Below, in pieces: positions 46,020 through 55,047 of a stretch of 64,000 nt of DNA. The notes under the pieces were generated by a model. The model searched no databases, was not told the DNA's origin, and saw only the letters and a program-made list of their open reading frames with translations. Position 1 is the stretch's first letter, and the number at the start of each line of letters is the position of its first letter. The position numbers and the translations under genes are program-made. The stretch is from a bacterium (GTDB lineage: Bacteria > Desulfobacterota > Binatia > HRBIN30 > CADEER01), in contig JAUIGL010000030.1 of the NCBI GenBank assembly GCA_030430165.1, positions 1-64,000 of the forward strand. Reading direction: 5' to 3'.

Positions 46020-47891
46020 ATGACCACCCGCGATCCAATCCCCCCGGCCGAAGAGCAACCGAACGACACGGCGCGACAGGTCGACGAGTTCCTCGCCAAG
46101 CCCGGCGCTTTCGCCGATCTCCTGCAGGACCCGGAGACCCGCGACGAGCTGCTCTCGCGGGTATCGCCGACCACCCTGCGCTCGCTCCTCAAAGCTCCCG
46201 TCCTGCTCGAAACCATCATCGGCAACCCCGGCACCGCGAAGATTCTGCTCGGCGACGACCGCTGTCGCGACATCCTGCTCGACGACGCCAACTTCCTGCG
46301 CCGGATCGCCGGCGACCAGCGCGTGCTCGAGCAACTGGCGGCGAGCCCACCGCTGGCGCGCAAGCTGCTCGCCGACGAGCGGGTCCGCGAGATCCTGCTC
46401 GAAGATCCCAACTTCCTGCTACGGATCGTGCGCGACCAGCGCACTCTCGACAAGATTCTCGACGAACCGGGACTCATTCGGCTCATCCTGGTCGACGAAC
46501 GCGGTCGCGAGGCGCTCCTCGGCGACGACAAGCTGCGCCGCAAGCTCGCTACCGAGCCGCGTTCGGTCGAAGAAATCGTCACCGATCCCGGGCTGGTCGC
46601 CCGCCTGTTGGACGACCAGCGCTTTCGCGACACGCTGCTCGAGGACCGCGCTCTGCGCAAGCGGATCGTCGGCGACCGCAGGGTGCTGCGCCACATCCTC
46701 GAAGACCCGAAGCTGGTCGGCGAGCTGCTCGCCGACGACCGCGCGGCGCGGGCTCTGATGCAAAACGCCGAGTTCCGGCGGCGGGTGATCCGCGACCCGC
46801 GCCTCTACGCCGAGATCCTCTCCGATCAGGACAGCTTCGCCTCGATCCTGCGCGACGGCGGCGCCGGCTCCACCCTGCTCGAGATCCCGGTGTTGGTGCG
46901 CGACCTGATCCTCGGCCGCGCCATCGACCTCGTCTCGCGCGACCGCGGCGCCACCCGCAAGCTGATCCAACACCAACGTCTGCTCACCGACGCCGACTTC
47001 GCAGACCGCATGGCGGCCAATACCAACTTGCTGCGCGTATGGCGCGGCCTGCGGCCGTTCCTGCGCGAGGGCATGGAGGCCGAACGGGTATTCAACGAGT
47101 TGCAGACGCGGATCCGCCACCCCGACGACGTCCGCCTCGCCGTGCTCAGTCTGCTCTGCAAGGACAACCAGCTGAACCTGGCCGGCGCGACTCTCGAGTT
47201 CCCGCAGGTGGCCTCGCTGTGGATCCTGCTCGAGGAGATTCTGATCTCCGAGGAGTACTATTTCCCCAGCGATCGCGCGCGTCCGCGCATCATCGATGCA
47301 GGAACAAACTTCGGTTTGTCCATCTACTACTTCAAGCACATCTATCCCGACGCGCGCATCGTCGGCTTCGAGCCCATGCCGTCCTTGTGCGAGCTGGCGC
47401 GAAAAAATTGCATGACCAACGACTTCCGAGACGTCGAGATCCACCAGGTCGCCCTCAGCGGCGAGGAAGGCGAGGCCGCGCTGTTCGCACCCCACGACGA
47501 TTCGCTGGGAGCGTCGATGGCGAGCCACGCCGAGCCCGGCAGCTCGGGCGCGACGCTGCGCGTCGAGACGCAGCGGCTGAGCCCCTACCTCGAACAGCCG
47601 GTCGACTTCCTCAAGCTCGACATCGAGGGCGCCGAGGATGCCGTGCTCGAGGAATGCCGCGGCTCGCTCGGCAACGTCCGCCACCTGTTCTGCGAGTACC
47701 ACCAGGACAGCGCGCGGCCGAGCGGACGCCTGGCGCGCATCCTCGAGATCCTCGAGGCCAACGACTTCGACGTGGTCGTCGGCAAGTCGCGCAGCTGCGC
47801 GATCCGCTCGGCGAGCCGGCCGCTGATGCACGCGCGGCAGCGCTACAGCGGCTGCGTCTGGGCAAGCAACCGGCGTCCGCTAGAATCCTGA
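46020..47891 (+). CDS. FkbM-type methyltransferase with N-terminal 40-residue tandem repeats
   Basis: A 623-residue protein. Residues about 24-280 are a tandem repeat of exactly 40 residues (blocks start at 66, 106, 146, 186, 226, 266), each made of two 20-residue halves of pattern hh-x-DP-x-L-hxx-LL-x-D-x-R; I do not recognise this repeat. It is predicted to be all helical and solenoid-like. Residues about 420-600 are an FkbM methyltransferase: SAM-binding IIDAGTNFGLSIYYFKHI, FEPMP and FLKLDIEGAEDAVL. It probably O-methylates a glycan, and the repeat may measure or hold the chain. Starts four bases after wzt. Confidence 0.82.
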   Translation: MTTRDPIPPAEEQPNDTARQVDEFLAKPGAFADLLQDPETRDELLSRVSPTTLRSLLKAPVLLETIIGNPGTAKILLGDDRCRDILLDDANFLRRIAGDQRVLEQLAASPPLARKLLADERVREILLEDPNFLLRIVRDQRTLDKILDEPGLIRLILVDERGREALLGDDKLRRKLATEPRSVEEIVTDPGLVARLLDDQRFRDTLLEDRALRKRIVGDRRVLRHILEDPKLVGELLADDRAARALMQNAEFRRRVIRDPRLYAEILSDQDSFASILRDGGAGSTLLEIPVLVRDLILGRAIDLVSRDRGATRKLIQHQRLLTDADFADRMAANTNLLRVWRGLRPFLREGMEAERVFNELQTRIRHPDDVRLAVLSLLCKDNQLNLAGATLEFPQVASLWILLEEILISEEYYFPSDRARPRIIDAGTNFGLSIYYFKHIYPDARIVGFEPMPSLCELARKNCMTNDFRDVEIHQVALSGEEGEAALFAPHDDSLGASMASHAEPGSSGATLRVETQRLSPYLEQPVDFLKLDIEGAEDAVLEECRGSLGNVRHLFCEYHQDSARPSGRLARILEILEANDFDVVVGKSRSCAIRSASRPLMHARQRYSGCVWASNRRPLES

Positions 47892-47895
47892 GCAA

Positions 47896-49116
47896 ATGAC
47901 CGCAACCCGCATCGCCATCGTCGCCCGCAATCCGCCGAAGATCTATTCGGGCGGACGCTACCTCTCCTGGACGATGGCCGAGGCACTCGCCGAGAGTGCT
48001 GCCGACATCACCTACATCACCGACCATCATCCGCCGTGCGCCAACGACTTCGAGCCGAGCCCGCACCACCGCGACATCCAGCTGCTGATCACCGGCGACT
48101 TCGAAAGCGACCTGCCACAGGCGCCGTTCGACGTGATTCTCTTCATTCCGGGCATGGACCGCTCGCCCGACCTCTACGACAAGACCTACCGCCGCGCCGT
48201 GCGCGATCGCGCCCGCCTGGTGTTCCACAATTTCGAAACGCCCAACTGGTTCAACGCGCTCTCGCCGAAGCCGCGCGACCCGGAGCTGTGGCGGCACTGG
48301 AAGGAATACGGCAGTCGCGCCGACGTGATCCTGTCGATGACCCGTGAAGCCGATCGCTACGCCCGCGACTTCTACGAAATCGGCGACGACGGTCCGGTGT
48401 TTCGCTGGCTTCACCCGGGAATCAACAGCCGCCTCGCCGACATGGTGGAAAAGGGCGAGCGCGAAAAACGGATCGTCGTCTTCACCCGCTTCGTCCAGGC
48501 CGAGCACAAAGGCAGCAACGACCTGCACCGGATGCTCAGCCCGGACCTGCGCGGCTACACCCTGGCGATCGTCATCGGCAACGGCACCATTCCGGACGAT
48601 CAGCGCCAACGACTCGAGCGTCGCGCCGGCGAGTGCGGCGTCGCGCTCGAGATCGCCCACGCGCTGAGCGATCGCGACAAGTTCCGCGAGCTGCGACGCG
48701 CCGAGCTGATGGTCTTCCCGTCGCTGTTCGAAGGCTACGGCCTGCCACCGGTCGAAGCGCAGTACTGCGACCTCCCCTGCGTCGCCTTCGACCTTCCGGT
48801 GCTGCGCGAGGTGAGCGGCGACGGCTTGCTCTATTGCCGGCCCGGCGACTGGGACCACTTGCGAGAGACCGTCGCCGGTATCGTCAGCGGGTCGATCGTG
48901 CCGCCGCGCGATCTGCGCCAGGGGATCGCGCAAACCGCCGCCCTCGGCTGCTACGCGCGGCGATTCGGCGACTTGATCGAAGAGATCGCGCAGCTCCCGC
49001 CGCGCGAGCTGCAACCGTTGCCGCGACCGCGCCACGGTCAGCTGGGCCGCCTCGGGCGATGGGTGCGGCGGCGCATCGGCCGCGGCCGCGCGGTTCTCCC
49101 CGCGGACCAGCACTGA
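47896..49116 (+). CDS. GT4-like glycosyltransferase
   Basis: A 406-residue GT-B enzyme. N-terminal PPKIYSGGRYLSWTMAEAL and the C-terminal donor signature VFPSLFEGYGLPPVEAQYCDLPCVAFD place it in the GT4-like group. HNFETPNWFNAL near residue 116 is unusual for GT4 and may mark a subgroup. It ends with a basic Arg/Gly-rich tail. Four bases after the FkbM gene and two bases before the next, so clearly in the same operon. Donor and acceptor unknown. Confidence 0.85.
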   Translation: MTATRIAIVARNPPKIYSGGRYLSWTMAEALAESAADITYITDHHPPCANDFEPSPHHRDIQLLITGDFESDLPQAPFDVILFIPGMDRSPDLYDKTYRRAVRDRARLVFHNFETPNWFNALSPKPRDPELWRHWKEYGSRADVILSMTREADRYARDFYEIGDDGPVFRWLHPGINSRLADMVEKGEREKRIVVFTRFVQAEHKGSNDLHRMLSPDLRGYTLAIVIGNGTIPDDQRQRLERRAGECGVALEIAHALSDRDKFRELRRAELMVFPSLFEGYGLPPVEAQYCDLPCVAFDLPVLREVSGDGLLYCRPGDWDHLRETVAGIVSGSIVPPRDLRQGIAQTAALGCYARRFGDLIEEIAQLPPRELQPLPRPRHGQLGRLGRWVRRRIGRGRAVLPADQH

Positions 49117-49118
49117 TC

Positions 49119-50405
49119 ATGGCTCCGCCCAGCCTCCGGGCGCGGCTCGGCGCGCGCCCGCTCGCCTGGCTGCGCGAACGCCACCAACGCGCCAGTCGGC
49201 CGGGATCGGTCTGCTACTTCCCGCCGTTCCGCGACCGCCGGCAGCTGACCAGCCACTACCACCGGGCGCGCTGGTACCTGCCCGAAGTCGAGGGCACCTG
49301 CGAGCAGGTCACGCTGCCGACCGCGACGCCGCTGCAACCGGGTGCGCGCCCCGCCGAGTTCTGCACCGACTGCGGAGCCGGCGAACACATCGACGTCGCG
49401 CCGATGGGCATCGCCGGCGCGCTGCGCGCCGCGTGGCGCTCGCGCCTGGTGCTGGTCTGGGAAAAGCAATCCGCGGTCGCCCGCTTGCTGCTCGGCCTGC
49501 GCCGCTTCGGCTTTCCGGTCGTCGACGTGCAAACCGACGACCCAGAAGCGGTCGAGTACGGCGCCTACTGCTCGCTGCTGTGGAAGCACCTGACACCGGG
49601 CAAGCAGCGCTTTGCCCTGCGTCAGGAGAACCAACGGCGATTCGCCGAGGTCGCCGAGCAGCTGCGGCGAACCGTATACGACCGCGCCTGTGTCTTTGGC
49701 ACCGGACCGACGCTCGAACAGGCCCGCGAGCTCGACTTCAGCGGCTGCCTCACCATCGCCTGCAACTCGATCGTTCAGAATCCCGACCTGCTCGATCACC
49801 TCGAGCCGCGCTTCATCGCCGCCGGCGACGTGGTCAGCCACTTCGGCGTATCGGCATACGCGGGCCAGTTTCGCGCCGACCTCGCATCCACTCTGCAACG
49901 ACGCGATTGCTGGTTCGTCGCCACCGACTCGTTCGGCTACCTGCTCACCCTCAATCATCCCGAGATCGCCGGCCGCACGATCCTCGTGCCGCAGACCTGC
50001 GACGGACCGAACTACGACCTCGTCGCCGATTTCTCTGCACCCAAGCTCGACAGCGTCCTCAACATTCTGATGCTGCCGCTCGCCGCGACCTTCTGCGACG
50101 CGATCTATCTGCTCGGCTGCGACGGCAAGATCCCAAAGCGCGACAACGAGGACTTCTGGGCGCACGCCGAAGGCGCGCAGTACCACGATCTGGTCGACAG
50201 CGGACACCTCTGCCACCCCACCTTCGACACCAACCGGCAACGCACCACCCACGACCGCTACAACCGTTCGATCACCGAGACCGTCACCACCGGGGAAACC
50301 CAACACGGCAAACGCTATGCCTGCCTGCGCCAGTCCTACACCCCGACGCTCGACCAGCGCACCGCATCGGCCGAGCAGCTGGCGGAGTTTGCCCCCCGCC
50401 CCTAA
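49119..50405 (+). CDS. Sialyltransferase/DUF115-like glycan enzyme, paralogue A
   Basis: A 428-residue protein, similar through its whole C-terminal half to the product of 55728-56999. The key motif VFGTGPTLEQARELDFSGCLTIACNSIV (about 193-220) resembles the nucleotide-binding start of DUF115/MptE-like and CMP-sialyltransferase-like folds. LLGCDGKIPKRDNEDFWAHA and YHDLVDSGHLCHPTF near residue 330-370 are shared with the paralogue and look catalytic. The N-terminal ~150 residues (YFPPFRDRRQLTSHYHRARWYLPE) are also shared. I call it a putative glycosyltransferase; direct activity is unproven. Confidence 0.6.
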   Translation: MAPPSLRARLGARPLAWLRERHQRASRPGSVCYFPPFRDRRQLTSHYHRARWYLPEVEGTCEQVTLPTATPLQPGARPAEFCTDCGAGEHIDVAPMGIAGALRAAWRSRLVLVWEKQSAVARLLLGLRRFGFPVVDVQTDDPEAVEYGAYCSLLWKHLTPGKQRFALRQENQRRFAEVAEQLRRTVYDRACVFGTGPTLEQARELDFSGCLTIACNSIVQNPDLLDHLEPRFIAAGDVVSHFGVSAYAGQFRADLASTLQRRDCWFVATDSFGYLLTLNHPEIAGRTILVPQTCDGPNYDLVADFSAPKLDSVLNILMLPLAATFCDAIYLLGCDGKIPKRDNEDFWAHAEGAQYHDLVDSGHLCHPTFDTNRQRTTHDRYNRSITETVTTGETQHGKRYACLRQSYTPTLDQRTASAEQLAEFAPRP

Positions 50406-50506
50406 CGCTGCGAACAGATTCCCCCTCCTTGCCAAGGAAGGGGTTAGGGGAGGTCGAGCTGGCACCTCGGCCCAAGATCCACCGCGAACCCGCCGACCCC
50501 CCTGAA

Positions 50507-50529
50507 GTCCCCCCTTGGTAAGGGGGGAC
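50507..50529. terminator. Perfect GC hairpin at end of first glycan operon
   Basis: GTCCCCCCTT-GGT-AAGGGGGGAC. A second, imperfect CCCCCTCCTTG/CAAGGAAGGGG hairpin lies at about 50421-50444. The whole gap 50406-50657 holds these intergenic repeats and no gene; GGGAGG at 50645-50650 belongs to the next gene. Confidence 0.6.
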
Positions 50530-50657
50530 GAACTCAGGCTTTCTGGATACGAGTCCCGCTTGGCAAACGCGGCCAAACCGGCAGTGCCGGTGGCAGGCTA
50601 AGGATCGCTCTGGTATGGCTGGCCCTGCCAGATCGGTGAGGAGAGGGAGGTAGCGCC

Positions 50658-51683
50658 GTGGCTCGAGGCGCCATGAAGCACGTAGTCGTCAAGGGGGACC
50701 TGGAAGAAGCCACGATCCGCCCGGCCTCCCTGCTCTCCGAGCTGCGCCAGCTATCGATCGAAGACGCGCGCCGCTACTTCGCCGACGCTTCGGCCCTCGA
50801 AGAGTCGGACTGTCCGGCCTGCCAGTCCGCGTCGCGAACCCCCGCATTCGAGCGCGACGGCTTCGCCTTCAGCGCTTGTGCCGACTGCGGCAGCGTCTAC
50901 GCCAACCCGCGTCCGACCGCGGCCGCGCTCACCGACTACTACGCGAGCTCGCGCGCGGCTCGGTTTCGCACCGAGCGTTTCGTCGCCGAGACCGCCGAGG
51001 CGCGGCGCACCGAGATCATCAGCAGCCACGCCAACTGGCTCGGCCGCATCTACGACGAGACCGGTAACCGCCTGGCCACCGGCTACGCCGACGTCGGCAC
51101 CACCAACCCCGCCGTATTCGACGAGATCCGGCGACTCGATCTGTTCGCTCCGCTGTGCGCGATCGAACCGGCGGCCGGAGTCGTCGCGCGCTGCCGCGAC
51201 CTCGGTATCGACGTCGCCGAGGAAGGCGAGGCGCTCGGCGTGGTCACCGCGTTCGAGACGCTCGAGCACCAGCACGCGCCCGACAGCCTGCTGCGTGCGG
51301 CGCACCGCAGCCTGGCGCCCGGCGGGCTGCTGTTCTTCACCACGCGCACCATTTCCGGCTTCGACCTGCAGACCCTGTGGGGCAGCGCGCCCTACATCTA
51401 TGTCCCCGAGCACCTCAACCTGCTGTCGATCGACGGCATCCGGCGCCTGCTGGAGCGATGCGGCTTCGAAGCGATCGAGATCAGCACCCCGGGCCGACTC
51501 GACGTCGAACTGGTGCTGCACGCCATCGAAGCCGATCCGAGCATCCGCCTGACCGGCTTCGTCGACACCTTGCTGCGCCACCGCGACCACCGCGCTCACC
51601 AGGACTTCCAAGCATTCCTGCAGAAACACCGGCTGAGCTCGCACCTGCGGGTCGCCGCCCTCAAGAAAGAGAGTCACTCATGA
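50658..51683 (+). CDS. Zn-ribbon class I methyltransferase-like protein
   Basis: A 341-residue protein. An N-terminal zinc ribbon (CPACQS ... CADCGS, about 53-78) precedes a methyltransferase-like domain as in sugar C- and O-methyltransferases. VTAFETLEHQHAPDSLLRAAHRSLAPGGLLFFTT is the typical post-motif region, but the SAM glycine loop is weak (YADVGTTNPAVF), so activity is less certain. The GTG at 50658 is preferred because GGGAGG lies seven bases upstream; the first ATG (50673) is too far. Overlaps the next gene by four bases. Confidence 0.7.
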   Translation: MARGAMKHVVVKGDLEEATIRPASLLSELRQLSIEDARRYFADASALEESDCPACQSASRTPAFERDGFAFSACADCGSVYANPRPTAAALTDYYASSRAARFRTERFVAETAEARRTEIISSHANWLGRIYDETGNRLATGYADVGTTNPAVFDEIRRLDLFAPLCAIEPAAGVVARCRDLGIDVAEEGEALGVVTAFETLEHQHAPDSLLRAAHRSLAPGGLLFFTTRTISGFDLQTLWGSAPYIYVPEHLNLLSIDGIRRLLERCGFEAIEISTPGRLDVELVLHAIEADPSIRLTGFVDTLLRHRDHRAHQDFQAFLQKHRLSSHLRVAALKKESHS

Positions 51684-52339
51684 GCAAGCTCGCCAATTTG
51701 TATCAGAACAGCGATGGCCCGACCGGATACGTCGGCGGCTACTGCGATCGACTGGTCGAGCTGATCCACAGCCTCGACCACCAGGCGATCGCCGACTGTA
51801 TCGCGCGCATCGAGCAGACCGCCGAGTCGGGCAACACCATCTTCTGCATGGGCAACGGCGGCAGCGCCGGCGTCGCCTCGCACTTCATCAACGACCTGTG
51901 CCCCAACTCGTACGTCGAGGGCAAGAAACCGATTCGCATGTTGTCGCTGACCGACAACGTCGAGTCGGTGACCGCGATCGCCAACGACTTCGGCTACGAA
52001 GACATCTTCCTCCACCAGCTGCGCTGCCTGATGCGCCAAGGCGATCTCGTGATCGCGCTCTCGGTGAGCGGCAACAGCGAGAACCTGGTGCGCGCGGTCG
52101 AGTTCGCCTTGGCCAACGGCGGCAGCGCCGTCGCCTGGACCGGTTTCGACGGCGGCCGGCTCGGCAAGCTGTGCAGCCCGACAGTTTGCATCCCCACCCA
52201 ATCCGACGAATACGGCCCCGTCGAAGGCATCTTCGCTCACCTCGCCCACATCGTCTCCGGCTACCTCACCATGAAGCGCGGCAAGTACCTCGGTCACGAA
52301 ATGGAGATGATGCCGGAGCGCGCCGCGGGCGGTCGCTAG
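51680..52339 (+). CDS. SIS-domain sugar-phosphate isomerase (GmhA-like)
   Basis: A 219-residue sugar isomerase. FCMGNGGSAGVASHFINDL binds the phosphosugar as in sedoheptulose-7-phosphate isomerase, and VIALSVSGNSENLVRAVEFA is the SIS signature. Family members turn ketose phosphates into aldose phosphates. It opens a compact series of sugar enzymes: isomerase, Gfo/Idh oxidoreductase, 2-hydroxyacid dehydrogenase, IMPase-like phosphatase, cytidylyltransferase. The remaining enzymes of the standard ADP/GDP-heptose pathway are absent, so the substrate may differ from sedoheptulose 7-phosphate. Confidence 0.85.
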   Translation: MSKLANLYQNSDGPTGYVGGYCDRLVELIHSLDHQAIADCIARIEQTAESGNTIFCMGNGGSAGVASHFINDLCPNSYVEGKKPIRMLSLTDNVESVTAIANDFGYEDIFLHQLRCLMRQGDLVIALSVSGNSENLVRAVEFALANGGSAVAWTGFDGGRLGKLCSPTVCIPTQSDEYGPVEGIFAHLAHIVSGYLTMKRGKYLGHEMEMMPERAAGGR

Positions 52340-52364
52340 CAGCCCGCCGCTCCACTCCCGCGAC

Positions 52365-53366
52365 ATGGCAACTCCTCTCCGCGTCGGGATCGTCGGCTTC
52401 GGTAAGATGGGGCGGATCCGAGCGCGCGAGCTCGAACGCCACCCCGGCACCGAGCTGGTCGTCGTCGCCGAACCGGACGGCGCCGACGCAGTCCCCGACG
52501 GGGTCGACCGGGTCGCCGACCTCGCCGGCGTGCTGCAGCGAGAAATCGACGCGGTCATCGTCTGCACACCCAATCGCTTTACCGCCGACACCATCATCGC
52601 CGCCCTCGATCGCGGTCTTCACGTCTTCTCGGAGAAGCCGCCCGGGCGATCGGTCGACGACGTCGAGCGCATCATCGATGCGGAACGCCGCGCCGGCGAC
52701 CGCAAGCTGATGTTCGGCTTCAACCATCGCCGCCACGCCGGCATCCAGGAGGCCAAGCGGATCGTCGACAGCGGCCGCATGGGACAGATCCTGTGGCTGC
52801 GCGGCATCTACGGAAAGAGCGGTGGCGACGGCTACGAGAAGGAGTGGCGCAGCTCGCGCGAGATGTGCGGCGGCGGCATCCTGCTCGACCAGGGCATCCA
52901 CATGCTCGACCTCTTCCGCTACTTCTGCGGCGACTTCGCCGAGGTCAAGAGCATGGTCGGCACCTCGTACTGGGACGCCGACGTCGAGGACAACGCGTTC
53001 GCCCTGCTGCGCGACGACGCCGGCAGAATCGCCATGCTGCACAGCTCCAGCACGCAGTGGAAGCATCGATTCAACCTCGACGTGTACATGTCCGACGGCT
53101 ACGTGTCGGTCAACGGGATCCTGTCCTCGACCCGCAGCTACGGCGACGAATCGATCACCGTCGCGCGGCGCTCCTTCGACCCCAGCTTCGCCGCCGGCAA
53201 ACCGCGCGAAGAGGTGACCTACTTCGACACCGACCCGTCCTGGGAGCTCGAGATCGCCGAGTTCGTCGACGCGATCCGCGACGGCGCCACGATCCAGCAC
53301 GGAACCTCGGAGGACGCCCTGCAGGCGATGAAACTGGTGTTCGCCATCTACGATGGCGACGCCTGA
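52365..53366 (+). CDS. Gfo/Idh/MocA-family sugar oxidoreductase
   Basis: A 333-residue NAD(P)-dependent dehydrogenase. N-terminal VGIVGFGKMGRIRARELE binds the dinucleotide. FSEKPPGRS near residue 90 has the conserved EKP lysine, and GGGILLDQGIHMLDLFRYF carries the catalytic Asp and His. These enzymes oxidise or reduce sugar carbons, frequently on nucleotide sugars or inositols. Position in the six-gene set suggests modification of the sugar phosphate or of its CMP derivative. Confidence 0.88.
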   Translation: MATPLRVGIVGFGKMGRIRARELERHPGTELVVVAEPDGADAVPDGVDRVADLAGVLQREIDAVIVCTPNRFTADTIIAALDRGLHVFSEKPPGRSVDDVERIIDAERRAGDRKLMFGFNHRRHAGIQEAKRIVDSGRMGQILWLRGIYGKSGGDGYEKEWRSSREMCGGGILLDQGIHMLDLFRYFCGDFAEVKSMVGTSYWDADVEDNAFALLRDDAGRIAMLHSSSTQWKHRFNLDVYMSDGYVSVNGILSSTRSYGDESITVARRSFDPSFAAGKPREEVTYFDTDPSWELEIAEFVDAIRDGATIQHGTSEDALQAMKLVFAIYDGDA

Positions 53367-53386
53367 ACGGAAGGGACACGGCCCGC

Positions 53387-54298
53387 ATGCGAGTTCAGAT
53401 CACCACCTCGACCTTCGGCGACGCCGACCGGCGACCGCTCGAGATTCTCGCCGACGCCGGGATCGAGGTCGCGCTCAACCCGTTCGGCCGCCGGCTGACC
53501 GAGAGCGAGGTGACCGACGCCCTGCGCGACACCGACGGCTTGATCGCCGGACTGGAGCCGCTGACCGCGGCGGTGTTCGAGGCCTCCCCCCGCCTCAAGG
53601 CGATCGCTCGCGTCGGCATCGGCATGACCAACGTCGACGCCGCCGCCGCCGCACGCAACGGGATCAAGGTGTCGAACACGCCCGACGCACCGGCCCGGGC
53701 GGTCGCCGAGATGACCGTCGCCGCGATGCTGAGTCTGTGCCGGCGACTCCCCGAATCCAACGACCACCTGCACCGCCGCCAGTGGAAGAAGTTCCTCGGC
53801 ACCGGACTCGAAGGCAGCTCGGTGTTCCTGATCGGCTGCGGCCGCGCCGGGCGCCGCGTTGCAGAACTGCTGCAGCCGTTCGGCGCCGCCGTCAGCACCT
53901 TCGACCCCAACGTCGCCGCCGATCAGTTGCCACCAGGCGTCACTGCAGTGTCCCTCGAAGACGGCCTGGCCGGCGCTGATGTGGTCAGCCTGCACGCCAG
54001 CGGAGATCGGGTCCTGCTCGGCGAAACCGAGCTGCAATCTCTCAAACGCGGCGCGATTCTCCTCAACTCGGCGCGCGGCGAGCTGGTCGACGAAACGGCC
54101 CTGCTGCGCGCGCTCGACGACGGCACGGTCGCCGGTGCCTGGTTCGACGCGTTCTGGAACGAGCCCTACGACGGCCCTCTCTGCGACCGCCCGCAGGTGC
54201 TGCTGACGCCGCACGCCGCGACCTACTCGCGGCAGTGCCGATCGGAAATGGAGACGCAGGCGGTGCGCAATCTGCTGCGCGACTTGGGAGTGAAATGA
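53387..54298 (+). CDS. D-isomer-specific 2-hydroxyacid dehydrogenase (phosphoglycerate-dehydrogenase-like)
   Basis: A 303-residue dehydrogenase. FLIGCGRAGRRVAELL is the NAD-binding loop; the substrate-binding region LKAIARVGIGMTNVD, the NSARGELVDETALL segment and TPHAAT with the catalytic His complete the pattern. It would interconvert a 2-hydroxy and 2-oxo acid, which in a cytidylyltransferase context hints at a sugar acid. Shorter than SerA, without an ACT domain. Its stop overlaps the next start by four bases. Confidence 0.86.
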   Translation: MRVQITTSTFGDADRRPLEILADAGIEVALNPFGRRLTESEVTDALRDTDGLIAGLEPLTAAVFEASPRLKAIARVGIGMTNVDAAAAARNGIKVSNTPDAPARAVAEMTVAAMLSLCRRLPESNDHLHRRQWKKFLGTGLEGSSVFLIGCGRAGRRVAELLQPFGAAVSTFDPNVAADQLPPGVTAVSLEDGLAGADVVSLHASGDRVLLGETELQSLKRGAILLNSARGELVDETALLRALDDGTVAGAWFDAFWNEPYDGPLCDRPQVLLTPHAATYSRQCRSEMETQAVRNLLRDLGVK

Positions 54299-55047
54299 AT
54301 CTCGAAGCGGAGCTCAACCTCGCCAAGGCCGCCGGCCGGCGCGCCAGCAAACGACTGCGGCGCCGTGAAACCTCCGACCTCGCGGTCGACAGCGCCGCCG
54401 GGCGCGACATCAAGTTGGCGGCCGACCGCGAAGTCGAGGCGATCATCCTCGAGGAGTTGCAGCGCAGTCCGCACCCGGTGCTCGCCGAGGAGAGCGGCGA
54501 CGGCGGAATCGATCGCGAGCGGCCCTACTGGGTGGTGGACCCGCTCGACGGCACCTTCAACTACCACCGCGGCATCCCCCACTTCTGCACCTCGATCGGT
54601 CTGTGGCAGGGCGATCGCCCGCTGCTCGGAGTGATCGGCGACGTCCCCGGCGAGCGCCTCTACAGCGGCGTCGTCGGCGCCGGCGCCTGGCTCGACAACC
54701 AACCCATCCGCGTCTCGCCGCAAAGGTCGGCGGCCCAGGCGGTGCTGGCGACCGGCTTTCCGGTCGGCCGCTCGTTCGCCGAGGAGTCGCTGCGCGAGTT
54801 CACCGCCCGGGTGCAGCAGTTCAAGAAGATCCGCCTGTTCGGCTCGGCGGCGATGTCGCTCGCCTACGTCGCCGACGGCATGGTCGACGCCTACGCCGAG
54901 GACGGCATCAACCTGTGGGACATCGCCGCCGGCGCGGCTCTGGTCCTCGCCGCCGGCGGCTCGATCGAGATCGGGCAAGGCGGCTCGAATCCCTGGTCGC
55001 GCAACGTCCGCGCCAGCGCCAACCCCGAGCTCTGGCAGCGATCATGA
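54295..55047 (+). CDS. Inositol-monophosphatase-family phosphatase
   Basis: A 250-residue Mg2+-dependent phosphatase. Metal-binding motifs are visible as the EES glutamate region (HPVLAEESGDG), DPLDGTFNY (about 82-90) and WDIAAGAAL. In place of the usual HAD phosphatase it could dephosphorylate the sugar phosphate before activation by the cytidylyltransferase encoded directly after it (4-base overlap). Confidence 0.87.
   Translation: MNLEAELNLAKAAGRRASKRLRRRETSDLAVDSAAGRDIKLAADREVEAIILEELQRSPHPVLAEESGDGGIDRERPYWVVDPLDGTFNYHRGIPHFCTSIGLWQGDRPLLGVIGDVPGERLYSGVVGAGAWLDNQPIRVSPQRSAAQAVLATGFPVGRSFAEESLREFTARVQQFKKIRLFGSAAMSLAYVADGMVDAYAEDGINLWDIAAGAALVLAAGGSIEIGQGGSNPWSRNVRASANPELWQRS

Noticed and set aside
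46419-47831. Leftward open frame of 470 codons
   Set aside because: Antisense shadow of the repeat/FkbM gene; its apparent periodicity only mirrors the 40-residue repeat on the other strand.
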